DNA from: Shewanella sp. KT0246
Lineage (GTDB): Bacteria; Pseudomonadota; Gammaproteobacteria; Enterobacterales; Shewanellaceae
Direction: 5' to 3'
NCBI RefSeq assembly: GCF_019654955.1
Contig: NZ_BPEV01000041.1
Span: 1 to 38,285 of the forward strand
DNA: 38,285 nucleotides
The position numbers and the translations under genes were made by a program. Below the pieces are notes generated by a model. The model was not told where the DNA came from and did no database searches. It saw nothing but the letters and a program-made list of their open reading frames with translations. Below are positions 1 to 6,770 of this stretch, piece after piece. The stretch's first letter is position 1; each line of letters starts with the position of its first letter.

Positions 1-430
1 AGCGTGTGGATTTATTAATCTTTAAATAACGAACAACCATTTAAGTAACTAATAGGTATTTAAATAACTAACAACTATTTAAATATCTAAATCGTTTTTG
101 AAAAGGAATGGGTAAGTGTGAAGAGTATAAAGGTGGTTCGTTAGATTAAGGATTATACAGAATACAATAAAGCTTACTCCAAATTAGCTGGGTCAAATTA
201 GTTGTGTCAGAGTAAAATTTATGAATCGTAACGGCCTAATAAGAACGGAAACTAGGCTTTAATTGCTGAGGGGTAACTGTAAACTGAAACCTCAAGAATG
301 AGTTATGTCACAAAAAAATCAATTATAGTCTTCAGCTTGAGCGAAGCAAAGAGCTTCTTTTATTGCATAAATTTGCTTTGGATTATGAGCGTTTTCCCTA
401 ATTCATTTCCAAACTTCGTTTGGATTAAGG
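1..430. other. Gene-free AT-rich leader of the window
   Basis: I find no convincing coding sequence here. The first ~100 bases contain a 19-bp tandem repeat, annotated separately. From ~340 there are small hairpins, for example GAAGC/GCTTC at 343-357 and TCCAAAC/GTTTGGA at 408-424, which lead into the structured element starting at 431. An 86-codon open frame at 298-558 crosses the inverted-repeat arm and two hairpins and lacks a ribosome binding site, so I do not treat it as a gene. Confidence 0.5.
21..96. repeat. 19-bp tandem repeat, about four copies
   Basis: Four consecutive units begin at 21, 40, 59 and 78, each opening with TTTAA and spaced exactly 19 bases apart. Units 1 and 3 are nearly identical over 24 bases (two differences). 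Unit 2 differs in its second half and unit 4 is the most degenerate. The unit is AT-rich and not a multiple of three, which fits an intergenic repeat. No function is visible. Confidence 0.7.
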
Positions 431-1072
431 TCAACGTCGTGGCGCTTCGCCCACACCCGACGAAAGGGAAACAACAGCATTTCCCTTTTCGATATCCCTT
501 GCCGCCCCAACGAAATTGCTCTAAAAAGCGAGCAAGCATCATGCTTATTCGAAAATAGCTAACGCTTTAGATTGGCCATCCATGGCCAAACGAAAGCTAG
601 CCTGACGTCCTGTCAGGCTTACGCTATTTTCTTCAACGCATTTCAGCAATTTCAATGGGGAACATTGAGCCTGCAAGTTCGCTTGTAGTTCCTAATTTTT
701 TTGAAGTTAATTTTATTTGTTTTTATGAAGCTTTTTCTCTTCTTTGAATGTTCAATCTGAATAGAGGCAAGCAAGAAAATCGCGTGAGTCCAGACATGGC
801 CTTTCTCGCAAATCCATGTGTTTCAAGGCATTTAGTGCATCCTGCACTTAAGATTCTGGCTAGCTTTCGAGGGGGAAGGGACACCCCATCGTAAGCCTTA
901 GTAATTTTTTAGCTTGCCGAAGAAGGCTAAAAACGAAGTTCAAAGCTGAATAATTCCCCGTTGGAAATCTTTCGCTTTCCAGAAAATTTCGCCGGGGCTG
1001 CTGGGGAGATGCAAGAGGGGTGAGCAGTTTCACCCTTCTTGCTCGGGTGTGGGCGAAGCGCCACGACGTTGA
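431..1072. repeat. Structured non-coding element bounded by a 30-bp inverted repeat
   Basis: Positions 431-460 and 1043-1072 are perfect reverse complements over 30 bases, enclosing about 580 bases. The interior is rich in stem-loops: 463-488, 551-631 (a branched set), 652-668, 671-688 (UUCG loop), 834-848, 956-997 (CCCCG/CGGGG enclosing TGGAAA/TTTCCA) and 1011-1042 (13-bp stem with one G-T pair). No frame looks coding and no transposase is present. It could be a non-autonomous mobile or interspersed element, or the gene of a large structured RNA. I see no clear target-site duplication next to the arms. The repeat and hairpins are seen directly; their function is unknown. Confidence 0.7.
551..631. 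other. Branched hairpin cluster inside the structured element
   Basis: A closing stem pairs 551-559 (GAAAATAGC) with 623-631. Inside are two arms. The first is 564-568 with 593-597, extended by TTGGCCAT (572-579) and ATGGCCAA (582-589). The second is AGCCTGAC (599-606) with GTCAGGCT (612-619). Together they form a three-way-junction-like fold. Such nesting is unusual in plain intergenic DNA and suggests either a structured transcript or a palindrome-rich repeat. Confidence 0.55.
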
Positions 1073-1135
1073 TTTTATTTCAAAAATAGCACAATAAACC
1101 TAGAGGCAAAACTCAGCCTATTGAGCATAACGGAC

Positions 1136-1846
1136 TCAGTTCACCAGTCGATGCATCTGCTTGTTATCAATAATCTTTACTGCTTTTTTCTCTAACGATA
1201 GCTCACTTACCAACTCAGTATTTGCTTTAACAGCAACAGCCAACATATTGTCTGCTACAAGCTTCCCAGTAATGGGTTTGTACTTGGCTAATGGCCCAAT
1301 AAATATTCCTGAAGCAATAGCAAAAAACTTCTGGCCTATATCTTCTAAGGTGCGTTGATGTGCACGCTCCCCTAATAACAAACTTGGTTGAAATATGTAG
1401 AGTTTAGACAAGGGGAGTTGGCTTAAATCTCGCTGCACTTCACCTTTGACTCGATTGTAAAACACACTCGATTTTTCATTGGCATCTAAGGCTGTAACGA
1501 CCAAAAACTCAACCCCAGTTTGTGCTTGATACTTTATGACCAGTTTGGCAAAGTCGATGACTGCGGTGTGGTCGACTTTGATAAAGTTCTCCTGATTTCC
1601 CGCTTGTTTGATGGTGGTGCCAAGGCAACAAAATGCTTGGTCGATGCTCGCAGGTAAGCTTAACTCGGTTAGCTGATTTAACTGAGTTTCGACAAAGATA
1701 AGCTTTTCAATTCCAGGTGTCGAAGCTTCAAGTTTAGGCGACCTTCGACCAATGACCACAACTTGCTGATAGCGATTATCTGCCAATATGTTTAATAACA
1801 AACATTGACCAATTAAACCTGTTGCTCCAATGATTGCTGCGTTCAT
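1136..1846 (-). CDS. Atypical short-chain dehydrogenase, NAD(P)-binding Rossmann protein
   Basis: This 236-residue protein starts with a Rossmann nucleotide-binding segment (GATGLIG, residues 7-13) and has a YxxxK pair at Tyr130/Lys134. It resembles the atypical SDRs related to HTATIP2/YbjT-like NAD(P)H-binding proteins rather than a classical dehydrogenase. The substrate cannot be told from sequence. There is no signal peptide, so it should be cytoplasmic. It stands alone: the next gene is divergent on the plus strand, and downstream lies the structured non-coding element, with no obvious terminator between. The family call is firm and the specific role unknown. Confidence 0.8.
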   Translation of the reverse strand: MNAAIIGATGLIGQCLLLNILADNRYQQVVVIGRRSPKLEASTPGIEKLIFVETQLNQLTELSLPASIDQAFCCLGTTIKQAGNQENFIKVDHTAVIDFAKLVIKYQAQTGVEFLVVTALDANEKSSVFYNRVKGEVQRDLSQLPLSKLYIFQPSLLLGERAHQRTLEDIGQKFFAIASGIFIGPLAKYKPITGKLVADNMLAVAVKANTELVSELSLEKKAVKIIDNKQMHRLVN

Positions 1847-1980
1847 AGTGGCCTTTAGTGAGGTTTACAGTGTAGGAGGAATACTTTAACAGCTTTTTGC
1901 TTGTTAATTGCCAGTAGATACCGCACTATTTTATTCACTGTTTATTGAAGAATGCAAAGACCATATTCAAGGAGAAAATA

Positions 1981-2355
1981 ATGGGATTTTTTGATGCGAT
2001 TTTAGGTAATTCTTCTGAAATGGATTTAGGGGAGTTACAGCAAGAGTTATCGCCTATTATGGCTGACAATGAGTCAGTTCAAATGGGTTATAAACTTATT
2101 CGTGACATGTTCGTTTTTACTGATAAACGCCTTATTCTGATTGATAAGCAAGGCATGACGGGTAAAAAAGTCAGTTATCATTCAATAGCGTATAAATCGA
2201 TGACTCATTTTGTGGTTGAAACAGCTGGCACTTTTGATATGGATGCAGAGCTTAAAATCTATATCTCAGGAACTGATCAACCTATCGTCAAAGAGTTGAA
2301 GAAAGGTACCGATGTGGTCGGTATTCAAAAAGCGATTGCTAACTTCTCGCTTTAA
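1981..2355 (+). CDS. PH domain-containing protein (bacterial PH, YvbH-like)
   Basis: The protein has 124 residues, starting at the ATG at 1981, which follows a strong AAGGAG ribosome binding site; an in-frame ATG at 1945 lacks one. The body matches the small bacterial PH-domain family: an FVFTDKRLILID strand, the SYHSIAYKS segment and a C-terminal helix (VGIQKAIANFSL). Members are single-domain cytoplasmic proteins of unknown biochemical role. No signal peptide or membrane segment is present. It appears to be monocistronic, with an AATAAGC/GCTTATT hairpin at 2364-2381 just downstream, although that hairpin lacks a T-run. Confidence 0.82.
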   Translation: MGFFDAILGNSSEMDLGELQQELSPIMADNESVQMGYKLIRDMFVFTDKRLILIDKQGMTGKKVSYHSIAYKSMTHFVVETAGTFDMDAELKIYISGTDQPIVKELKKGTDVVGIQKAIANFSL

Positions 2356-2460
2356 TCGCTACGAATAAGCGCTAGCTTATTGATATAAAATACTTTGTAT
2401 GTTGATTAGGCAGATTTTATTACATTCTTTTTTAAAGAACATTATTGGATTACGTCGTAG

Positions 2461-2631
2461 ATGAGCAAAGAAAACCAGCCTCAATCATTAAGTGATGCAC
2501 CTAAATCTGTCCAACTAGCGGTCGATTTAATCCAGTTGCTTGAAGAAAATAACATCGATACAGATACCGCTATTGAAGCATTGCAAATCACCTTAGATGA
2601 TTTTAAAAAAAAGCTGCATAAAACGGATTAG
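2461..2631 (+). CDS. ybaM: YbaM-like DUF2496 small protein
   Basis: A 56-residue frame from ATG 2461 to TAG 2631 encodes an acidic, helical protein with the core SVQLAVDLIQLLEENNID followed by a Lys-rich end (FKKKLHKTD). By recall this closely matches the DUF2496 family typified by E. coli YbaM (core VKLAVDLIVLLEEN). Function is unknown. No strong Shine-Dalgarno is visible. It lies 28 bases before the nitroreductase gene on the same strand, so the two may be co-transcribed. It is easy to miss because of its size. Confidence 0.75.
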   Translation: MSKENQPQSLSDAPKSVQLAVDLIQLLEENNIDTDTAIEALQITLDDFKKKLHKTD

Positions 2632-2659
2632 CCAAAGCTAATAAAAAAAAGGAAAAGAC

Positions 2660-3331
2660 ATGACCGAAGCTCACTTGCCATTAACTGATTTTATTGAATA
2701 TCCTCAAGCTGAAATGCTTGAACGTGCTAAGCAAAATTATCAGCATGTGAAAAGACGTCACTCGATTCGTAAGTTTTCAGATAGAGCCGTACCGCAAGCA
2801 ATTATTGAGCAATGTATTCTTGCTGCAGGTACCGCGCCAAATGGTGCTAATCACCAGCCTTGGCACTTTGTCGCAATCAGTGATGCGGGTGTAAAAGCGC
2901 AAATCCGTGAGCAAGCTGAAGCGATAGAACAAGCTTTTTATGCAGGTCGTGGCGGCGAAGAATGGTTAGATAACTTAAAGCCACTTGGTACCAATGCCAG
3001 CAAGCCTTACCTTGAAACAGCGCCTTGGTTAATTGCAGTATTCACTAAAAAGCGCAGTGATGATAATGGCGAGCAAAAGCAGAATTACTATGTGCATGAG
3101 TCTGTAGGTATTGCGACAGGTTTTTTATTGCAAGCGCTGCATAATGCTGGGCTTGGCACCTTGACCCACACGCCAAAACCGATGTCGTTTTTAAGTAAAG
3201 TTTGTGGCCGTGATAGTGATAATGAACGACCTTACATGTTGATTATTGCTGGTTACCCTGATGAGGGGGCAACAGTACCTGAGCATGCACTACAGAAAAA
3301 GTCATTAGCTGAAATCAGTGACTTTATCTAG
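2660..3331 (+). CDS. Nitroreductase-family flavoprotein
   Basis: This 223-residue protein starts with ATG after an AAGGAAAAG ribosome binding site. FMN-contact segments typical of the family are present: RRHSIRKFS (32-40), AAGTAPNGANHQPWHF (55-70), and near the C-terminus a GIATGFLLQALHNAGLGTL helix and an IIAGYPDE strand. The layout is like the iodotyrosine-deiodinase/BluB-like branch of FMN-dependent NAD(P)H oxidoreductases. The physiological substrate is not determined by sequence. It should be cytoplasmic and dimeric. It is probably in one unit with the upstream ybaM-like gene. Confidence 0.88.
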   Translation: MTEAHLPLTDFIEYPQAEMLERAKQNYQHVKRRHSIRKFSDRAVPQAIIEQCILAAGTAPNGANHQPWHFVAISDAGVKAQIREQAEAIEQAFYAGRGGEEWLDNLKPLGTNASKPYLETAPWLIAVFTKKRSDDNGEQKQNYYVHESVGIATGFLLQALHNAGLGTLTHTPKPMSFLSKVCGRDSDNERPYMLIIAGYPDEGATVPEHALQKKSLAEISDFI

Positions 3332-3415
3332 CCAGATACTGATTGAGATACATCAAGATATTGAATGAGTTACTGAAGGCAGTGGCTCGTTTAGTGTGAT
3401 AACAAGGGAGTAGTA

Positions 3416-3718
3416 ATGGGCTTTCAACGAATAATGGCTTTGCATGTTCATGATGAAGCTGAGTATCAAGCTTATCGAGATGCCATGCTACCCATTCTGC
3501 ATTTTTATGGTGGTGATTTTGGCTATGATTTTGCGGTATCTGAAGTGCTAAAGTCTAAAACAAGCACTGAGATTAATCGGGTGTTTACTATCGATTTCCC
3601 GTCGGAAGAAGTGATGAATGCCTTTTTCAATGATGAGGCATATTTATCGGTAAAGCAGCGCCATTTTAATGCATCTGTTACCAGCTCGACCGTGATTGGA
3701 TTACATCAAACAGAGTAG
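3416..3718 (+). CDS. DUF1330-like small protein
   Basis: The protein has 100 residues with a good GGGAG ribosome binding site seven bases before the ATG. The pattern is that of the DUF1330 ferredoxin-like (dimeric alpha-beta barrel) family: an N-terminal strand (RIMALHVHDEAEYQAYRDA), then HFYGGDF, a central INRVFTIDFPSEEVMNAFF and a final strand (SSTVIGLHQ). Function is unknown. It lies 84 bases after the nitroreductase gene on the same strand, so co-transcription is possible but not shown. Confidence 0.72.
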   Translation: MGFQRIMALHVHDEAEYQAYRDAMLPILHFYGGDFGYDFAVSEVLKSKTSTEINRVFTIDFPSEEVMNAFFNDEAYLSVKQRHFNASVTSSTVIGLHQTE

Positions 3719-3938
3719 AGATACTGTTTATTCGACTCGATTATTCTCGTGTTTCAGTCTCGTATTCTTTAGCTCTGTTACTTGGTTACCCTGCTGTTTT
3801 TATATTTTTTTTAGATCTGGCTTAACGTTATTATTTTCATTTGTCGCTATTATCCCTTCTCGGAGTGTTCAGTTGAAATGATGAGTATTCCAAATCTCAT
3901 ACTCGGTCAAAACAGTCTCAGTCATTAACAGGACGCTC

Positions 3939-4793
3939 ATGGAAAATTTATACCTTACTCTTGGGATAAGCCAAGATGCAGATGATGAAGCTGTGATGAT
4001 GGCTTATGAAGATTTGTATCTCTTTTATCATTCAGCCGAGTACCAAAGCGTTTATTCTGATATTGATATCAAACTGGCTAATATCGCAGTGTCCTATAAC
4101 ATTTTGAAGTGTGCGACTAAGCGTAAATCTTATGACGAAATGTGGCTGCATCATCAGGCGGAAAAATCATTAGATGCCTTAGTTGATGTGCCTGACATGA
4201 GCTATGAGTTTGAGGTTGATTCTGAGATTAAAGAGCAATGGAATGAAACCGTTGAGCAGTATCCGCAATTAGTTGTGCTATATGACAACCTAGCTTGTTT
4301 ATCTAATGTGCTCGCTTTCTCTTTCAAAGCCTATATTTTAGAAAGCCAACGCTTCGAAGAAAGTGAACGTTTGGCCTACATCATGTGTGCTCAGTATATA
4401 CAGCGATTTTTTGGTGAAGATCAAAATATTAAGCCGTTAGCTAAAGGGTTGCTAACAACTCACAGCCCCTCAGATTTAGTTACTGTCGATGAGTTATTTG
4501 ATACTCAGGGCATTGAAGTTAACGCTCAAATCCCTATTGATAATAACCAAGACGGTGTTAATAGCAGTTTAAGCTCTAATAACAACACAGTGACTCAGCT
4601 AAAAGATAATAATATCCATGCTAATAACAGCAACGATGTTCAAAATGTCAGTGATTCATGTGATAGAAAAGAAGTGATTCACCGCTTGGTCTCGAAAGAA
4701 GATCGTGATCATCGACATTTAGCTAAAAAAGCGACAGCGAAAGGCAGCTTGATTCTATTAGGGTTATTTATAGTATCTAATTTGGCCGCCTAA
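3939..4793 (+). CDS. J-domain-like protein with degenerate HPD and C-terminal membrane anchor
   Basis: This 284-residue protein opens with a J-domain-like module: YLTLGISQDADDEAVMMAYE, then a helix II ending FYHSAEY, and ANIAVSYNILKCATKRKSYDE. The HPD tripeptide that stimulates Hsp70 ATPase in true J proteins reads His-Ser-Ala at residues 31-33. Residues ~195-245 are an Asn/Ser-rich linker. The last ~18 residues (GSLILLGLFIVSNLAA region) form one hydrophobic segment, so the protein is probably tail-anchored with its bulk in the cytoplasm. Family membership is likely; loss of HPD suggests it does not activate DnaK in the usual way. No partner gene is evident next to it. Confidence 0.7.
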   Translation: MENLYLTLGISQDADDEAVMMAYEDLYLFYHSAEYQSVYSDIDIKLANIAVSYNILKCATKRKSYDEMWLHHQAEKSLDALVDVPDMSYEFEVDSEIKEQWNETVEQYPQLVVLYDNLACLSNVLAFSFKAYILESQRFEESERLAYIMCAQYIQRFFGEDQNIKPLAKGLLTTHSPSDLVTVDELFDTQGIEVNAQIPIDNNQDGVNSSLSSNNNTVTQLKDNNIHANNSNDVQNVSDSCDRKEVIHRLVSKEDRDHRHLAKKATAKGSLILLGLFIVSNLAA

Positions 4794-4821
4794 TGATGAA
4801 TAGTAAAAGGCTGTTTAGGCG

Positions 4822-5037
4822 TTACTTCCAACCTTGAAGCCATTGTTGAGAGTCTTTTAAATCGCGCCAATTAATCGCAAATTCTTCGGCGTTCATTTCT
4901 GCACGAATAATACATTCAATGACATTACTGTCTTCATCGTAAATGACTTTGACTACCGAAAAATGTTTCAGTTTTTGGAACACATGCACTTTGGTCCATT
5001 TACTGTGTAATAACTTCTTTGGGTGTAATGGATTCAT
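4822..5037 (-). CDS. TIGR02450-family small Trp-rich protein
   Basis: The protein has 71 residues. It opens with MNPLHPKKLLHSKWT and ends with INWRDLKDSQQWLQGWK, the hallmark ends of the TIGR02450 Trp-rich family common in marine gammaproteobacteria; four Trp residues are visible. Function is unknown. It has no signal or membrane segment. It is convergent with the J-like gene, 28 bases away, with no strong terminator between them. Confidence 0.85.
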   Translation of the reverse strand: MNPLHPKKLLHSKWTKVHVFQKLKHFSVVKVIYDEDSNVIECIIRAEMNAEEFAINWRDLKDSQQWLQGWK

Positions 5038-5223
5038 AAACCCCTTTATCCTAATTAACCTTATTTCTGGCGAGTAAATAACATCGTCTTGTGAAATAAA
5101 GGATACGAAGCGCTAAACGGATAAGTTCAATCTGTTCAATGAATGTCTGGGTTTAATAACTGCTTTTGTAATGCTGATAAGGCTGCAAAGCTCGACTAAT
5201 TCAGAACTCCACTAATCCTAAGC

Positions 5224-5255
5224 CCCACTGATGTTGAGTCCCACTTATGTTGAGT
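5224..5255. repeat. 16-bp direct tandem duplication
   Basis: CCCACTGATGTTGAGT at 5224-5239 is followed immediately by CCCACTTATGTTGAGT at 5240-5255, with one mismatch. A weaker related stretch (TCCACTAATCC) precedes it. It lies in the 243-base gap between the HAD gene and the TIGR02450 gene. No further function is visible. Confidence 0.6.
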
Positions 5256-5280
5256 GCAGATGACCTTCACTAATGTTTTT

Positions 5281-5883
5281 TTACCCCTGACGACTTGCTT
5301 CTATCGCGGTTTGCAGTTCTTTTAAATCCCTGACAATGATGTCTGCTTGAAGTTGATATTCTGGCTGCTTGTGATGATTGATAAACACCGACATCATGCC
5401 AGCATTCTTGGCCGCTTGAATATCGTAAAGGTAATCACCTACATAAATTAGTTCTGCAGCCGATATTTGCCATTGGTCAGCGATAGCGAGTAACGCATCG
5501 GGTGCAGGTTTTGCTGGGTAACATTCACGGGTTAACACCAGTGCGATATTGATGTCGTTTTGGCTAAGCTTGGTTGCGGTAGCCGCTTTGCTATTGCGAG
5601 TGACGATGGCAGCAGGTAAAGCTAATTCTTGCAAGCTTGTAAGCAGCGAATGCATGTGGGGTAGTGCTTTGGCATTTTTCGCATCAAAAGTTTCGTGCTC
5701 GATAATAATTTGCTGGGCGCATTGCTGATCATCAATGGATGTCATTGCATCAATGTAGTTGAGAATGTCTGTATCGATGGGGCAGTTTAATTGCTGCTTT
5801 ATTTTTCGAAAGTCCAATTCTGATTCAACTAAGGTGCCGTCTAAATCAAAGATAACACCTTTAATATTTGCCAGTTTTTCCAT
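5281..5883 (-). CDS. HAD-superfamily hydrolase (phosphoglycolate-phosphatase-like)
   Basis: The protein has 200 residues. All HAD motifs are visible: DLDGT at 13-17 (nucleophile Asp13, acid Asp15), VTRNSKA as motif II, a Lys in YPAKPAPDALL and the acidic motif III GDYLYDIQAAKNAG. The cap between motifs I and II is helical, as in the Gph/PGM-like subfamily. It should be a cytoplasmic phosphatase acting on a small phosphometabolite, but the substrate is not predictable. It stands alone on the minus strand with ~100 bases to the CIA30-family gene upstream. Confidence 0.83.
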   Translation of the reverse strand: MEKLANIKGVIFDLDGTLVESELDFRKIKQQLNCPIDTDILNYIDAMTSIDDQQCAQQIIIEHETFDAKNAKALPHMHSLLTSLQELALPAAIVTRNSKAATATKLSQNDINIALVLTRECYPAKPAPDALLAIADQWQISAAELIYVGDYLYDIQAAKNAGMMSVFINHHKQPEYQLQADIIVRDLKELQTAIEASRQG

Positions 5884-5983
5884 TTCTAATCCATTATATT
5901 CAAGCTACTGATGGCAGAGTTTGCTCATCGCCTGTTTTACTCATAGAAGAGCTAACCCGTTGAAGAGTTAACATATCGCAAGT

Positions 5984-6607
5984 TTACTGCTGAAAATCAA
6001 TACTGCCGAGTGTCAGTGAAAAATTGCCCGCTTGTTTATCGGCAATAAGCAGTCCGACTCTATCCACATTTGCAAATACTAACGCTGGCGCATTGACGCT
6101 TCTACCGCGAAACTGTGACTTAAAATCAGCAGGAATAAAAGTATGTTCAGTTTGCTCGCCAGCTGTTGTATCAAAGTTGGCGACATATGCCTCACCAAAA
6201 GACAATTCAGGAGTTTTAAAACGTAATTGGTATCGTTTCCCATCGCCCATGACGGTGAGCTTTACCGAGCTTGATGTAGGAATAGATGTATTAATTCGAT
6301 ACTCCATCGAGGCAAATCCACCATTATTGGCTAATGAGACATTACCGCTAAAAATAGGTTGGTCTAGCGCTGCATCATTTTCTATTTCACTGGATGAAAT
6401 ACCGCCCATGACAGTGTCATTACTGATTTTGGCTGCGCTTAATTGCTGCTGGGAGCTGAATTGAATTTCCATAGCACTCACTGAAGTTTGAAATAGCATA
6501 GTCGCTAACAAGCTGGTGGATAAAAACAGACCTTTTAATAGTACGCCGATTACTGCTGAAGTATACCTGCGGCATAACTGTTTGATGAGAATAAGTGGGC
6601 TTATCAT
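5984..6607 (-). CDS. CIA30-family (NDUFAF1-like) beta-sandwich protein
   Basis: I place the start at the ATG at 6607 because GAGGTAAAA precedes it; an in-frame ATG at 6661 lacks a ribosome binding site. This gives 207 residues with an N-terminal hydrophobic stretch. The family signatures NDTVMGGISSSEI, SLANNGGFASMEYR and GDGKRYQLRFK are present. Eukaryotic CIA30 assists complex I assembly; bacterial homologues are uncharacterised, and a complex I role is not implied here. The hydrophobic N-terminus may direct it to the periplasm. It has its own gap from the DUF4397 lipoprotein gene, which ends in a terminator upstream. Confidence 0.8.
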   Translation of the reverse strand: MISPLILIKQLCRRYTSAVIGVLLKGLFLSTSLLATMLFQTSVSAMEIQFSSQQQLSAAKISNDTVMGGISSSEIENDAALDQPIFSGNVSLANNGGFASMEYRINTSIPTSSSVKLTVMGDGKRYQLRFKTPELSFGEAYVANFDTTAGEQTEHTFIPADFKSQFRGRSVNAPALVFANVDRVGLLIADKQAGNFSLTLGSIDFQQ

Positions 6608-6676
6608 TTTTACCTCATTACTTGTAGTTACCTGTGCTGTATTGCTCAAACTTAACCGCACAGATTACAAGAATAT

Positions 6677-6712
6677 AAAAAAGCGACTTATCTCGGGTGG
6701 AAGATAAGCCGC
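6677..6712 (-). terminator. Rho-independent terminator of the DUF4397 lipoprotein gene
   Basis: Read on the minus strand, GCGGCTTATCT pairs with AGATAAGTCGC (one G-T wobble) around an 8-base loop and is followed by six Ts. It lies ~60 bases past the stop of the gene ending at 6771. Confidence 0.85.
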
Positions 6713-6770
6713 AAAAGGGTCGGACGGAGATAAACTTTAAACTGTTTAGATATAACTAGTACTGAGTGAG

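Noticed and set aside
298..558. Open frame of 86 codons on the plus strand (and a 60-codon frame opposite it)
   Set aside because: It crosses one arm of the 30-bp inverted repeat and two hairpins, has no ribosome binding site and resembles no family. It is explained by the structured element.
431..1072. Group II intron or IS element
   Set aside because: No reverse transcriptase or transposase frame, no recognisable domain V hairpin and no clear target-site duplication next to the arms.
3719..3938. Possible small gene between the DUF1330 and J-like genes (frame 3696-3881)
   Set aside because: It overlaps the end of the DUF1330 gene out of frame and encodes a Phe/Ser-rich stretch from AT-rich DNA with no ribosome binding site.
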